Shown one piece after another: positions 28,840 through 38,358 of a stretch of DNA of 64,000 nucleotides. The number at the start of each line of letters is the position of its first letter. Within the stretch, counting starts at the first letter, position 1. Position numbers and translations under genes: made by a program. The notes under the pieces are model-generated. The model was not told the origin of the DNA and searched no databases. It was given only the letters and a program-made list of their open reading frames with translations. The stretch is from Tessaracoccus lapidicaptus (GTDB lineage Bacteria > Actinomycetota > Actinomycetes > Propionibacteriales > Propionibacteriaceae): NCBI RefSeq assembly GCF_001693815.1, contig NZ_MBQD01000021.1:1-64000 (forward strand), written 5' to 3'.

Positions 28840-30276
28840 GTGAGCGATCTCGAGTCGATCTCGTCGGCCTACCAGACCCTGCTGGGCATGATCGAGCAGG
28901 TGGAGCCGCGCATCGCCCAGGCGACGCGTCAGGAACTCGCCGATCAGCGCGCATCGCTGAAGCTCATCGCGTCCGAGAACTACGCCAGCCTCCCCGTCCT
29001 GGCCACGATGGGTACCTGGCTCAGCGACAAGTACGCCGAGGGCACCGTCGGTCACCGCTTCTACGCGGGATGCCAGAACGTCGACACCGTCGAGGCGGTC
29101 GCCGCTGAGCACGCCCGCGAGCTGTTCGGCGCGGAGTACGCCTACGTCCAGCCCCACTCGGGCATCGACGCGAACCTCACCGCCTACTGGGCGATCCTGG
29201 CCCACAAGATCGAGTCGCCCGCGCTCGCCGAGTTCGGCGCCAAGGGCGTCGCGGAGCTGAGCGAGGCGGACTGGGAGACGCTGCGGCACCGCTTCGGCGA
29301 CCAGCGTCTCCTGGGCATGTCGTTGGATGCCGGCGGTCACCTCACGCACGGCTTCCGCCCCAACGTGTCGGGCAAGATGTTCCATCAGCGCTCCTACGGC
29401 ACCGACCCCGAGACGCAGCTGCTGGACTACGACGCCCTCGCCGCCCAGGCTCGCGAGTTCAAGCCGCTCATCCTGGTGGCCGGCTACTCCGCGTACCCGC
29501 GTCGTGTGAACTTCGCGAAGATGCGCGAGATCGCCGACGAGGTGGGCGCCGTCCTGATGGTCGACATGGCGCACTTCGCGGGCCTCGTGGCCGGCAAGGT
29601 GTTCACCGGCGACGAGGACCCGGTGCCTCACGCGCACGTCGTCACGACCACCACGCACAAGTCCCTCCGCGGCCCCCGCGGCGGCATGGTGCTGGCCACC
29701 GAGGAGTTCGCCCCCTCGGTCGACCGCGGCTGCCCGCTGGTGCTCGGCGGCCCGCTGTCGCACGTCATGGCCGCCAAGGCGGTCGCGCTCGCCGAGGCCC
29801 GGACCGCCGAGTTCCGCACGTACGCCGCGACCGTCGCCGACAACGCCAAGGCGCTGGCCGAGGGCCTCCTGCGCCGCGGCGTGAGCCTGGTCACGGGTGG
29901 CACGGACAACCACATCGTGCTCATGGACGTGCGCTCCTTCGGGCTCACCGGCCGGCAGGCCGAGGCGGCGCTACTGGATTCGGGCATCGTCACCAACCGC
30001 AACGCCGTCCCGAACGACCCCAACGGCGCGTGGTACACCACCGGAGTCCGCCTGGGCACGCCCGCGCTGACGTCGCGCGGCTTCACCCCGTCGGACATGG
30101 ACGCGGTCGCGGACATGATCGCGGGAGTCCTGACGGCCACCACGCCCACGACGACGGCGGCCGGTCAGCCCAGCAAGGCCAAGTACGAGCTCACCGACGA
30201 CGCCCGCAGCCGGTCGCTCGCCGAGGCGGAGCGCCTGCTCAACCTGCACCCGCTGTACCCCGGTTTCGAGGTCTGA
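28840..30276 (+). CDS. glyA: Serine hydroxymethyltransferase
   Basis: A 478-residue PLP enzyme, longer than the 420-residue E. coli type because of an insertion around residues 110-180. Landmarks are [32 protein letters not shown] and the PLP-lysine motif [14 protein letters not shown]. It converts serine and tetrahydrofolate to glycine and methylene-tetrahydrofolate. An AAGGAG site (28830-28835) precedes the GTG start, and a TAGATT -10-like box lies further up. It converges on ispF with a six-base gap. Confidence 0.95.
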   Translation: MSDLESISSAYQTLLGMIEQVEPRIAQATRQELADQRASLKLIASENYASLPVLATMGTWLSDKYAEGTVGHRFYAGCQNVDTVEAVAAEHARELFGAEYAYVQPHSGIDANLTAYWAILAHKIESPALAEFGAKGVAELSEADWETLRHRFGDQRLLGMSLDAGGHLTHGFRPNVSGKMFHQRSYGTDPETQLLDYDALAAQAREFKPLILVAGYSAYPRRVNFAKMREIADEVGAVLMVDMAHFAGLVAGKVFTGDEDPVPHAHVVTTTTHKSLRGPRGGMVLATEEFAPSVDRGCPLVLGGPLSHVMAAKAVALAEARTAEFRTYAATVADNAKALAEGLLRRGVSLVTGGTDNHIVLMDVRSFGLTGRQAEAALLDSGIVTNRNAVPNDPNGAWYTTGVRLGTPALTSRGFTPSDMDAVADMIAGVLTATTPTTTAAGQPSKAKYELTDDARSRSLAEAERLLNLHPLYPGFEV

Positions 30277-30282
30277 CCGGAC

Positions 30283-30759
30283 TCAGGAGAGGGGGTCGAC
30301 GACGAGGGCCACGGCCGTCGCCGCGACCCCCTCTCCGCGTCCCGTGAGCCCGAGCCCGTCGGTGGTGGTGGCCCCCAGCGTCACGGGGGCGCCGACGGCG
30401 TCGCTGAGGACCCGCTCGGCTTCGGCGCGGCGGGCGGCGAGCTTGGGCCGGTTGCCGATCACCTGGATCGCCACGTTGCCGATCTCGAGGCCGGCGGCCC
30501 GCACGCGGCGGGCGGTCTCGGCGAGGAACGCGACGCCGGAGGCGCCCGCCCACTCGGGCTCGGCCGTACCGTAGTTGCTGCCGAGATCTCCCAGACCGGC
30601 GGCGCTGAGCAGCGCGTCGCATGCGGCGTGGGCGGCGACGTCGCCGTCGGAGTGCCCGGCCAGGCCCGCCGGCTCGTCGGGGAAGTGCAGCCCGGCCACC
30701 CACATCGCGACCCCGGGTTGGAGCCGGTGGACGTCGGTCCCCATGCCCACCCGCATCAT
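30283..30759 (-). CDS. ispF: 2-C-methyl-D-erythritol 2,4-cyclodiphosphate synthase
   Basis: A 158-residue trimeric zinc enzyme of the MEP isoprenoid pathway. The metal motif GMGTDVHRL, the [10 protein letters not shown] signature and the late [14 protein letters not shown] are complete. It cyclises the CDP-methylerythritol phosphate product to MEcPP. The start overlaps the ispD stop by four bases (ATGA), so translation is coupled. A second ATG one codon later is equally possible. Confidence 0.95.
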   Translation of the reverse strand: MMRVGMGTDVHRLQPGVAMWVAGLHFPDEPAGLAGHSDGDVAAHAACDALLSAAGLGDLGSNYGTAEPEWAGASGVAFLAETARRVRAAGLEIGNVAIQVIGNRPKLAARRAEAERVLSDAVGAPVTLGATTTDGLGLTGRGEGVAATAVALVVDPLS

Positions 30760-31463
30760 GGCCGGGCCCCCGCGGTCCGATGGGCGAGCAGCGCCTCGGC
30801 CAGGATCAGGTCGACCGGTTCGGTGATCTTCATGGCGTCGCGGTGGCCCGCCACGAGCGTGACGGGGATGCCGACGTACTCGCACGCGGCGGCGTCGTCG
30901 GTGACCTCGACGCCGTCGGCCGCGATCCGGTCGTGCGCGGCCCGCAGCTGCCACATGCGGGCACCCTGGGGCGTCTGCACGGACCGCAGCCGACCGCGGT
31001 CCACGACCCGGGACGACTGCTCCCCGACCTCGCGGATCGAGTCCACGACGGGGAGGACCGGAACCACGGCCTCGCCGCTGGTGAGCACCGCGGCCGCGAC
31101 CGCGGACACCACGTCGGGGGGAATGAGTGCGCGTGCCGCGTCGTGCACGAGGACGATGGCGTCGTCGGCGGCGCCCAGCTCACTGAGGCCGATGCGCACG
31201 GACTCCTGCCGCGTCGCGCCGCCGGGGACACACCGCACCGGGGCCGCCACGCCGTTGAGGGCGTCCTCGACGTCGGCCGCGCGCTCCGCGGGCACGGTGA
31301 CGACAATGGCCTGGGCGCCGCCGGCGACCAGCGCGTCCACCGCTCGGCGGACGAGCGGCACCCCGCCCAGCGGGACCAGGGACTTGGGCACGGCCGCGCC
31401 GAGCCGGGAACCAGAACCGGCCGCCACCACAACGGCGACGACCGGTACTTCGTGTTGGATCAC
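30756..31463 (-). CDS. ispD: 2-C-methyl-D-erythritol 4-phosphate cytidylyltransferase
   Basis: A 235-residue nucleotidyltransferase. The CTP-binding loop [30 protein letters not shown] and the SVQTPQGA motif are intact. It couples MEP to CTP in the pathway that IspF continues. It begins with GTG at 31463, seven bases after a TAGACT box that overlaps the carD stop codon. It could therefore be made both from carD read-through and from a leaderless transcript of its own. Confidence 0.94.
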   Translation of the reverse strand: MIQHEVPVVAVVVAAGSGSRLGAAVPKSLVPLGGVPLVRRAVDALVAGGAQAIVVTVPAERAADVEDALNGVAAPVRCVPGGATRQESVRIGLSELGAADDAIVLVHDAARALIPPDVVSAVAAAVLTSGEAVVPVLPVVDSIREVGEQSSRVVDRGRLRSVQTPQGARMWQLRAAHDRIAADGVEVTDDAAACEYVGIPVTLVAGHRDAMKITEPVDLILAEALLAHRTAGARP

Positions 31464-31470
31464 GGGGCGG

Positions 31471-31476
31471 AGTCTA
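31471..31476 (-). promoter_or_regulatory. -10 box overlapping the carD stop; leaderless start of ispD
   Basis: On the minus strand TAGACT, whose TAG is the carD stop codon, lies seven bases before the ispD GTG. This is the same arrangement as at 24345-24350. Confidence 0.5.
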
Positions 31477-31959
31477 CGACGCGAGGACCTCGTCCAGCAT
31501 CACTTCCGCCTTGTCCTCCTCGATGCGCTCCGCGAGAGCGAGCTCCGCGACGAGGATGGAGCGGGCCTTCGCCAGCATCCGCTTCTCGCCCGCAGACAGC
31601 CCCTTGTCGCGGTCACGGCGCCACAGGTCGCGCACGACCTCCGACACCTTGATCACGTTGCCCGAGTGCAGCTTCTCCATGTTGGCCTTGAACCGGCGCG
31701 ACCAGTTGGCCGGCTCCTCGGTGTGCTCCGCGCGCAGCACGGAGAACACGCGCTCCAAGCCGTCGGCATCGACGACGTCACGGACGCCCACGAGGTCGAG
31801 GTTGCTTGCCGGAACACTGATCTTCAGGTCGTTCTGTCCGATCACGCGGAGGACGAGGTACAGCCGGTCCTCACCCTTGATGGTCTTGTTCTCGATGTCC
31901 TCGATGACAGCCGTCCCATGATTGGGGTACACCACCGTCTCACCGATCGAAAAAGTCAT
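31474..31959 (-). CDS. carD: CarD-family transcriptional regulator
   Basis: A 161-residue RNA-polymerase-binding regulator. The N-terminal Tudor-like domain ([20 protein letters not shown]) binds the polymerase beta subunit, and the C-terminal helical domain ([26 protein letters not shown]) contacts promoter DNA. CarD stabilises open complexes at rRNA and other promoters. The reading frame is open further up, but the start at 31959 (MTFSIGE) matches all homologues. It is divergent from the lipoprotein gene, as carD and lpqE are in mycobacteria. Confidence 0.95.
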   Translation of the reverse strand: MTFSIGETVVYPNHGTAVIEDIENKTIKGEDRLYLVLRVIGQNDLKISVPASNLDLVGVRDVVDADGLERVFSVLRAEHTEEPANWSRRFKANMEKLHSGNVIKVSEVVRDLWRRDRDKGLSAGEKRMLAKARSILVAELALAERIEEDKAEVMLDEVLAS

Positions 31960-32126
31960 ACCTTGCAACCCCTTTCGCTCCCCACAGTCTAGCAGGGCGC
32001 CCTCTACCAGCCCAGAGCCGCCTGTTAACCCACCCCCCGGGCCCATGCGCGGAAGCTCCGTGGTAGAAGCGCCCCGGATCCGGTTAGGATGTGCCCTAGC
32101 CCAACGCCCCCACAGCCGGAGGACCC

Positions 32127-32618
32127 ATGAGCAAGCCCCTGCGCCGCACTGCGGCGATCGTCGCCGCCGCCGCGCTCGCCGTCTCTCTCAGCGGCTGCAC
32201 CGCCGGGCAGTGGCAGTACGAAGCGCCCCCGGCCGCCGGCGTGCAGAAGGACGACGGCGGCATCAAGCTGCGCAACATGCTCGTGGTCACCGACGGCGAG
32301 GGCACCGGCATGATCCTCGGCGCCATCGCGTCACGCGACGAGGCGGCCGAGGTCGTCGGGCTCGGGTACGCGGCCGAGAAGGAGGACGGCTCCTACGGCG
32401 AGCTCAACGCGGTTCCGTTCGAGGCCAGCATCGCGAAGGGCAAGACCGTGATCCTCGACGGCGCCGAGACGCGCTTCAACAGCTCGGAGCTGCTCGTGGG
32501 ACGGCTGGCCGAGGTCGCCGTCGTGCTGGAGGACGGGCGACGCATCTCGCTCCTCGCGCCCGTGATGTCCGCGGAGCACCCGGACTTCGCGGCTGCGTGG
32601 GACGAGGCCTCCGCCTGA
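32127..32618 (+). CDS. LpqE-like lipoprotein
   Basis: A 163-residue lipoprotein: basic n-region, hydrophobic segment and lipobox LSGC (Cys23), followed by about 140 extracytoplasmic residues. The mature part ([24 protein letters not shown] and later ISLLAPV) has the pattern of a small immunoglobulin-like or PCuAC-like beta domain, but it lacks an obvious Met/His copper site. In mycobacteria lpqE sits in the same place, divergent from carD-ispD-ispF. GGAGGA precedes the ATG. Confidence 0.75.
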   Translation: MSKPLRRTAAIVAAAALAVSLSGCTAGQWQYEAPPAAGVQKDDGGIKLRNMLVVTDGEGTGMILGAIASRDEAAEVVGLGYAAEKEDGSYGELNAVPFEASIAKGKTVILDGAETRFNSSELLVGRLAEVAVVLEDGRRISLLAPVMSAEHPDFAAAWDEASA

Positions 32619-32621
32619 GGG

Positions 32622-33299
32622 TCAGCCCTCGTACTTGTAGCCGAGTCCCCGCACGGTGATGAGCCGCTCGGGGGCCGAGGGGTCGCGCTCGATCTTGGCC
32701 CGGAGCCGCTTGATGTGGACGTCCAGGGTCTTGGTGTCGCCGACGTAGTCGCTGCCCCAGATCCGGTCGATGAGCTGTCCGCGGGTCATCACCCGGCCCG
32801 CGTTCCGCAGCAGCAGCTCCAGCAACTCGAACTCGCGCAGCGCGAACCGCACCTCCACGCCGTCGACGCTGACCTGGTGCCGTTCGACGTCGATGCGGAC
32901 GCCGCCCACCTCGACGACGTCGGGCAGCAGCACCTGATCCTGGCCGCGGCGGAGGACGGCGCGGATGCGCGCCACCAGCTCGCGATGGCTGAACGGCTTG
33001 GTGACGTAGTCGTCGGCGCCGATCTCGAGGCCCACCACCTTGTCGACCTCGGAGTCCCGGGCCGTGACCATGACGATCGCCACGTTGCCACGCGCCCGCA
33101 GCTGCCGGCACACCTCCACGCCCGGGATGCCGGGCATCATGAGGTCGAGCAGGACCAGGTCCGCGCCGTTCCGGTCGTACTCGGCGAGCCCCTCCGCGCC
33201 GTCGGCGGCGGTGACGACGTCGAATCCCTCCTTGGCGAGCATGAAGCTCGTGGCGTCGCGGTATGAGTCCTCGTCCTCGATGATCAGGATGCGGGTCAC
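32622..33299 (-). CDS. regX3: Phosphate-responsive response regulator RegX3 (OmpR/PhoB family)
   Basis: A 225-residue regulator. The receiver domain has phosphoacceptor Asp52 in LVLLDLMMPG, acidic EDED near the start and the conserved lysine in VTKPFS. A winged-helix OmpR domain follows, ending ITVRGLGYKYEG. It starts with GTG, overlapping the senX3 stop by four bases. The synteny with senX3, phoU and gpmA points to the mycobacterial RegX3 or streptomycete PhoP role in phosphate starvation. It probably binds the repeat array at 34530-34562. Confidence 0.92.
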   Translation of the reverse strand: MTRILIIEDEDSYRDATSFMLAKEGFDVVTAADGAEGLAEYDRNGADLVLLDLMMPGIPGVEVCRQLRARGNVAIVMVTARDSEVDKVVGLEIGADDYVTKPFSHRELVARIRAVLRRGQDQVLLPDVVEVGGVRIDVERHQVSVDGVEVRFALREFELLELLLRNAGRVMTRGQLIDRIWGSDYVGDTKTLDVHIKRLRAKIERDPSAPERLITVRGLGYKYEG

Positions 33300-34459
33300 C
33301 TGGTCTCCTCGTCGGTGTCGTGTGCTGGGCCGAGATACGCGGGGAGCCGCAGCGTGAACGTCGATCCCTGCCCCGGGCGGGACCATACCCGCACGGTGCC
33401 GCCGTGCGCGACGGCGATGTGGCGGACGATCGACAGCCCCAGGCCGGTGCCGCCGCTCTGCCGGGAGCGCCCGTAGTCGACACGGTAGAAGCGCTCGAAG
33501 ATGCGCTCCTGGTCTTCTGGCTTGATGCCGATCCCGTTGTCGGAGACCTTGATCTCCACGAACATGTCCCCGTCGGCCGTCACGGTCATGATGCTCAGCG
33601 TCACGCGGGCGCGTTCGTCGGAGTAGTTGATGGCGTTCTGCACGAGGTTGGTGACCGCGTCCGCGAGCTGCCACCGGTCCCCCATCACCCGCGCCTGGGC
33701 CGTGCGCGCCAGCATGAGGGTGACGCCCCGCTGGTTGGCCCGCTCCTGCGACCTCGAGATGGCCTCGGTGACGACCTCGGCGACGTCCACGACGTCGTGG
33801 TTGAGCAGCGGGTCCGTCGACTGCAGCCGCGACAGGTCGATGATCTGGTTGACCAGCTCGGCCAGGCGCGACGTCTCGAGCTGCATGCGGCGGACGAAGC
33901 GCTCGACGGCCTCCGGGTCGTCCTTGGCGGCGTCGACGGCCTCCGCGAGCACCGAGATGGCACCAATGGGCGTCTTCAGCTCGTGGGAGATGTTGGCGAC
34001 GAAGTCACGCCGGACCGCCTCGACCCTCTTCTGCGAGGACTCGTCGTCCGCGATCACCAGGACGTTCTCGTCGACCATCGGGGTGATCCGGCTGGTCAGC
34101 TCCAGCTTGTCCTCGCCGGGGTGAAACTCCCGCAGCACGGGGCCGCGGTAGGGCTGCTGCGCCGCCCTCACCTCGCGCACCTTCTCGAGCAGGTCGGCGA
34201 ACCCGACGCGGCTCCCGCGCGCCAGACCCAGGGCGACCCCGGGCTCGTTGACCACGAGGATCTCGTCGTGCGGCCCGACCAGCATGGCCCCCGACTGCAG
34301 GGTGTGCAGTGCGTCGTGCAGCTCGCGCGACGCCTTGTCCGCCATCCGCTGCGCCTCCAGCCGGCGCCAATCGTGCTTGCCACGCACGAGCGCGTAGACG
34401 AAGAGGCAGCACGCGAGGGCGACGCCGGCGCCGATGAGACCGGCGAGGGCTGGATGCAT
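33296..34459 (-). CDS. senX3: Phosphate sensor histidine kinase SenX3
   Basis: A 387-residue kinase with one N-terminal membrane segment (about 4-24), a PAS-like region (about 45-145) and a HisKA domain with the phosphorylated histidine in FVANISHELKTPIG. The ATPase domain has NLVQNAINYSD, DNGIGI and GGTGLGLSIV. It lacks an extracytoplasmic sensor, as expected for the SenX3/PhoR type that senses phosphate through PhoU and Pst. It is first gene of a two-gene operon with regX3 and divergent from phoU. Confidence 0.92.
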   Translation of the reverse strand: MHPALAGLIGAGVALACCLFVYALVRGKHDWRRLEAQRMADKASRELHDALHTLQSGAMLVGPHDEILVVNEPGVALGLARGSRVGFADLLEKVREVRAAQQPYRGPVLREFHPGEDKLELTSRITPMVDENVLVIADDESSQKRVEAVRRDFVANISHELKTPIGAISVLAEAVDAAKDDPEAVERFVRRMQLETSRLAELVNQIIDLSRLQSTDPLLNHDVVDVAEVVTEAISRSQERANQRGVTLMLARTAQARVMGDRWQLADAVTNLVQNAINYSDERARVTLSIMTVTADGDMFVEIKVSDNGIGIKPEDQERIFERFYRVDYGRSRQSGGTGLGLSIVRHIAVAHGGTVRVWSRPGQGSTFTLRLPAYLGPAHDTDEETR

Positions 34460-34487
34460 GCCGCCATCCTAGAACCCCACCGTCGAC

Positions 34488-34562
34488 ATTCACCCTGCCG
34501 CGCGCGTCACCGTCGGCAGCGACCCCAGACTTCACCGTGCGTTCACCGTCGGTTCACCCGCC
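34488..34562. promoter_or_regulatory. PHO-box-like direct-repeat array between senX3 and phoU
   Basis: Three consecutive 11-nt units start at 34530, 34541 and 34552, each with the core TTCACC (GTTCACC in two). Further TTCACC or GTCACC cores occur at 34489 and 34506. The 11-nt direct-repeat spacing is that of actinobacterial PhoP/RegX3 sites, and the location suggests autoregulation and phoU control. Confidence 0.78.
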
Positions 34563-34655
34563 CGATACGCCCCGCTAGCGGGCGTGGCTATGGTCGGCTA
34601 AGTCATGCCTCCGGGCTAGACTCGATCTCGACCCGAGCACAAGGAGAACGCGAGC

Positions 34656-35321
34656 ATGCGTACCAGCTACCACGAGGAGCTCGACTCCATCCTCGATCGC
34701 CTCGTCCACATGGCTGAGCTCGTCGAGGTGGCGATCCGCGAAGGTGCGGAATCGCTGCTGACAGCCGACCTCACGCGTGCGGAGTCCGTCATCTCCAACG
34801 ACGTGCAGCTCGACAAGATGCACGAGGAGATGGAGTACAAGTGCCTCTCGCTCCTCGCCCTGCAGGCCCCTGTCGCCGGCGAGCTCCGGATCATCGTCTC
34901 GGCGATCCGCGTCGTCTTCGAGCTCGCGCGGATGGGTGACCTGGCGGTCCACGTCGCCAAGATCGCCCGACTTCGCTATCCGAACCAGGCGGTGCCCGCG
35001 CGCTTCGAAGACAGTTTCCGCGAGATGGCCGCGATCGCCATCGAGATCGTGCGCCTCGCGCGCGTGTCACTGCAGGAACGCGACGCCAAGGGTGCCGAGC
35101 AGCTGGTGGCCATCGACGAGCGGATGGACCTCCTGCGGCGCGAGCAGTTCACCATGCTGCTGGGTGACAACTCGGACATCAGCATCGAGGGCGCGGTCGA
35201 TGTCGCGCTGCTCGGCCGGTACTTCGAGCGCTTCGCCGACCACGCCGTCGCCGTGGGTCGTCGGGTCATCTACATCATCACCGGGCAGGTGCCCGAGGGT
35301 GAGGACTGGCCCAACGCCTGA
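34656..35321 (+). CDS. phoU: Phosphate transport regulator PhoU
   Basis: A 221-residue all-helical protein made of two PhoU repeats. [24 protein letters not shown] opens the first, and each repeat carries the acidic/Asp metal-binding patterns seen in PhoU ([13 protein letters not shown] and [16 protein letters not shown]). It restrains Pho signalling when phosphate is plentiful through the Pst transporter and the sensor kinase. An AAGGAG site precedes ATG. It is divergent from senX3 across the repeat array. Confidence 0.94.
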   Translation: MRTSYHEELDSILDRLVHMAELVEVAIREGAESLLTADLTRAESVISNDVQLDKMHEEMEYKCLSLLALQAPVAGELRIIVSAIRVVFELARMGDLAVHVAKIARLRYPNQAVPARFEDSFREMAAIAIEIVRLARVSLQERDAKGAEQLVAIDERMDLLRREQFTMLLGDNSDISIEGAVDVALLGRYFERFADHAVAVGRRVIYIITGQVPEGEDWPNA

Positions 35322-35340
35322 CACCTGTAGGGTGTGGCCC

Positions 35341-36090
35341 ATGACCGCGAAGTTGATTCTGCTCCGCCACGGCGAGAGCGAGTGGAACGCCAAGAACCTG
35401 TTCACCGGCTGGGTGGACGTGGACATCAACGAGAAGGGCATCGCGGAGGGCAAGGCCGCCGCCGGGCTGCTGGCGAAGGAGGGCCTCCTCCCGGACATCC
35501 TGCACACCTCGTTGCTGCGCCGCGCCATCCACACGGCCTATCTCGCCCTCGACGGCTGCGACCGGCACTGGATCCCCGTCAAGCGCAACTGGCGGCTCAA
35601 CGAGCGCCACTACGGCGCGCTGCAGGGCAAGGACAAGGCCCAGACCCTGGAGCAGTACGGCGAAGAGCAGTTCATGCTCTGGCGCCGCAGCTACGACACC
35701 CCGCCGCCGGCGATCGACGTCGACGACGAGTTCTCGCAGCACCACGATCCCCGCTACGCCGACATCCCTGAGGCTGACCGTCCCCGCACCGAGTGCCTCA
35801 AGGACGTCGTCGCGCGCCTGCTGCCGTACTGGGAGGCGCACATCGTGCCGGACCTGGCCGAGGGCAAGACGGTGCTGATCACCGCGCACGGTAACTCGCT
35901 GCGCGCGCTGGTCAAGCACCTCGACGGGATCTCCGACGACGCCATCGCCGGTCTGAACATCCCCACGGGCATCCCGCTGTACTACGAGCTCGACGAGGAC
36001 TTCAAGCCGGTGACCCCCGGCGGTCGCTACCTCGATCCGGAGGCGGCTGCCGCGTCCATCGAGGCCGTCAAGAACCAGGGCAAGCGCTGA
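35341..36090 (+). CDS. gpmA: 2,3-bisphosphoglycerate-dependent phosphoglycerate mutase
   Basis: A 249-residue glycolytic enzyme. The phosphohistidine motif [12 protein letters not shown], the NLFTGW substrate loop, and the second catalytic histidine in [13 protein letters not shown] are all present. It interconverts 3- and 2-phosphoglycerate. A TAGGGT box (35328-35333) lies seven bases before ATG. The start is 20 bp after phoU and has no Shine-Dalgarno sequence, so an extra leaderless transcript is likely. A strong terminator follows. Confidence 0.96.
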   Translation: MTAKLILLRHGESEWNAKNLFTGWVDVDINEKGIAEGKAAAGLLAKEGLLPDILHTSLLRRAIHTAYLALDGCDRHWIPVKRNWRLNERHYGALQGKDKAQTLEQYGEEQFMLWRRSYDTPPPAIDVDDEFSQHHDPRYADIPEADRPRTECLKDVVARLLPYWEAHIVPDLAEGKTVLITAHGNSLRALVKHLDGISDDAIAGLNIPTGIPLYYELDEDFKPVTPGGRYLDPEAAAASIEAVKNQGKR

Positions 36091-36093
36091 GTC

Positions 36094-36119
36094 GCGGGGG
36101 CGCCGTACGGCGCCCCCGC
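36094..36119 (+). terminator. gpmA terminator
   Basis: A self-complementary 26-nt segment (11-bp stem, GTAC centre) directly after the gpmA stop, followed by a pyrimidine run (CCTCCCCCTCCC) rather than a U-tract. Confidence 0.7.
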
Positions 36120-36190
36120 CTCCCCCTCCCGCTACGCTGAACGCTAGGACGGCACCCGCACGGGCTGCCGCCGGAGCGGAGGAGGACCGC

Positions 36191-37606
36191 GTGCCCCAGG
36201 ACGATCCCACAGGGACCCCAGACGCCGACGCCGTCGGCCCCGGCAACGACACCGTGCGCCCTGCGGCTGAGCCCGACCCGCCGTCGCCGCTGGTCGGCCT
36301 GCCTGCCCCGGATCCCGCGGAGCCGGTCGACCGGGCCGATGTCATCGGTGCCGGTGGGCGCTGGCTCGCGATGTGGGCCGGTCGGTTCATCCTCATCGCG
36401 CTGGCGCTGGCCGCGCTCGGCTGGACCTTCACGAAGTTCTGGGACGGCATCCTCCCCGTCGTCCTCGCCCTGCTGCTGACCTCCGTCCTGTGGCCGGCGA
36501 CCGCCGCCATGAAACGGGCCGGCCTTCCCTACGCGCTCGGAGCCGCGCTGGCGCTCCTGGGCGGTGTCAGCATCCTGGCCGGCCTCATCGCGATCATCGC
36601 GCCCAGCGTCGCCTCCCAGTGGCCGACGCTGTCCTCGCAGACAGTGCAGGGCGTGCGCCGCCTCCAGGAGTGGGCCGCCGGGCCGCCGCTGAACCTCCGC
36701 GACGAGCAGCTCGACGAATGGATCACCCAGGGGCTCGACTACCTGCAGTCGCGCAGCGGCGACATCCTCTCGCAGGCCCTCAGCTTCGGCGGCAGCGTCG
36801 GCAACGTCGTGTTGACCCTGCTGCTCATGCTCGTCCTGTCGTTCTTCTTCCTCAAGGACGGGGCCGGCTTCCTGCCCTGGACCCGACGCGTGGTCGGCCG
36901 CCGGGCCGGCTTCCACGCCACCGAGCTGCTGACCCGGCTGTGGGCCACCGTCTCCGGCTACATCCGCACGCAGGCGATCGTCAGCTTCGTCGACGCCGTC
37001 TTCATCGGCTTCGGCCTGGTGCTGCTGGGGGTTCCGCTGGCGTTCCCCCTAGCCATCATCACCTTCATGGCGGGCTTCATCCCCATGGTCGGCGCCGTGA
37101 CCGCCGGTACCATCGCGGTCCTGGTCGCGATGGTCTCCAACGGGTTCACCACCGCCCTGCTCGTGCTGGGCCTCATCATCCTGGTGCAGCAGCTGGAGGG
37201 CAACGTTCTCCAGCCGATGCTGCAATCCAGGGTGATGAAGCTGCACCCCGTCGTCGTCCTGCTCTCGGTACTCCTCGGTGGTGTGTGGTTCGGGATCATC
37301 GGCGCGTTCCTCGCGGTCCCCGTGGCCGCCGCGCTGGCGGTGGTCTTCCGTTACCTGGGCGACCTCATCGACCTGCGTACCGGGGAGCGGTCCGCGGACG
37401 AGATCGAGTGGGCCACCGCCGACGGCCGGGTCGTCGCGAGCGAGTCCGAGAAGGCGGCCCAGTTCTTCCGGGCGCTGGTCCGGCTCCGCGGCAGCCGGCA
37501 CAGCGCCGAGCGTGCGGCGGAGGACGCCGTCCTCAAGGCCGAGGGGCAGCTCCCTGAGGGCGCCGCGCCGTCATGGCTGGACCGGATGCGGCGCCGTCGG
37601 CCCTAG
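36191..37606 (+). CDS. AI-2E family transporter (PerM/TqsA-like)
   Basis: A 471-residue membrane protein of the AI-2E/PerM family. A 50-residue acidic, Pro-rich N-terminus is followed by about seven to eight membrane segments. The GVPLAFPLAIITFMAGFIPMVGA region and the LEGNVLQPMLQSRVMKLHP motif are conserved in the family. The family includes the E. coli AI-2 exporter TqsA and several Na+/H+ antiporters, so the substrate is open. It starts with GTG. Its stop overlaps that of the convergent SDR gene by four bases. Confidence 0.85.
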   Translation: MPQDDPTGTPDADAVGPGNDTVRPAAEPDPPSPLVGLPAPDPAEPVDRADVIGAGGRWLAMWAGRFILIALALAALGWTFTKFWDGILPVVLALLLTSVLWPATAAMKRAGLPYALGAALALLGGVSILAGLIAIIAPSVASQWPTLSSQTVQGVRRLQEWAAGPPLNLRDEQLDEWITQGLDYLQSRSGDILSQALSFGGSVGNVVLTLLLMLVLSFFFLKDGAGFLPWTRRVVGRRAGFHATELLTRLWATVSGYIRTQAIVSFVDAVFIGFGLVLLGVPLAFPLAIITFMAGFIPMVGAVTAGTIAVLVAMVSNGFTTALLVLGLIILVQQLEGNVLQPMLQSRVMKLHPVVVLLSVLLGGVWFGIIGAFLAVPVAAALAVVFRYLGDLIDLRTGERSADEIEWATADGRVVASESEKAAQFFRALVRLRGSRHSAERAAEDAVLKAEGQLPEGAAPSWLDRMRRRRP

Positions 37607-38337
37607 CTCTCGCGATACACCTTGTGTTGGGCGGCCTGCGCGCGCGGGCGGATGGTGAGGCGGTCGATGTTCACGTGCGCCGGGCGCGTCGCCATCCACA
37701 CGATCGCGTCCGCGACGTCCTCGGCGGTCAGCGGGTCGGGCACCCCGCGGTAGACCGCGGCGGCCTTCTCCTCGTCGCCTTCGAAGCGGGTGAGGGCGAA
37801 CTCGTCGGTGCGCACCATCCCCGGGCAGATCTCGGTGATCCTCACGGGCTGGTCGTAGAGCTCCAGCCTCAGCGACTCGACGACGGCCCGCTCCCCCGCC
37901 TTTGCGGCGCAGTATCCGGCTCCGCCCTCGTAGCCGGAGTCGGCTGCCGTCGACGTCACGAACACGATGACACCCCGCGCCCCGACCAGGGCGGGGAGCA
38001 GCGCCTTGGTGACCCGCGTCGTGCCGAGCAGGTTCGTCTGCACCATCGTCGACCACGCATCGAGGTCCGCCTCCGCGACGGGTTCGAGACCGAGGGCGCC
38101 GCCCGCGTTGTTGACGAGGACGTCCAGCGAGCCTCCGACGGCGTCGGCGAGGCCGGCCACGTCGTCGTCGCTGGTGATGTCGCACTCGATCGCTACGCCG
38201 TCGATCTCCTCGGCCAACGCCCTGATGCGGTCGGCGCGCCGCGCCGCGCAGATCACGCGATACCCCTGGGCGGCGAGGAGCCTGGCCGTCGCCGCGCCGA
38301 TCCCGGAGCTCGCGCCGGTCACCACTGCTGTCGTCAT
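37603..38337 (-). CDS. Short-chain dehydrogenase/reductase (SDR)
   Basis: A 244-residue classical SDR. The NAD(P) loop is TGASSGIG, the structural motif is NNAG, the catalytic Ser is in VTSTAADSG, and the catalytic pair is YCAAK. The R-R after strand 2 (CAARRADRI) favours NADP(H). The PGMVRTDEF loop and the C-terminus resemble the YdfG/serine dehydrogenase-like subgroup, which acts on 3-hydroxy acids; this is tentative. The start used (MTTAVV) lies three codons inside an open frame. Confidence 0.87.
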   Translation of the reverse strand: MTTAVVTGASSGIGAATARLLAAQGYRVICAARRADRIRALAEEIDGVAIECDITSDDDVAGLADAVGGSLDVLVNNAGGALGLEPVAEADLDAWSTMVQTNLLGTTRVTKALLPALVGARGVIVFVTSTAADSGYEGGAGYCAAKAGERAVVESLRLELYDQPVRITEICPGMVRTDEFALTRFEGDEEKAAAVYRGVPDPLTAEDVADAIVWMATRPAHVNIDRLTIRPRAQAAQHKVYRES

Positions 38338-38358
38338 GACAGCCACTCTAGGGGGCCG

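Noticed and set aside
32088-32110. Possible IdeR box upstream of the LpqE-like gene
   Set aside because: TTAGG followed by CCTAG gives only a weak partial match to the 19-bp iron-box palindrome.
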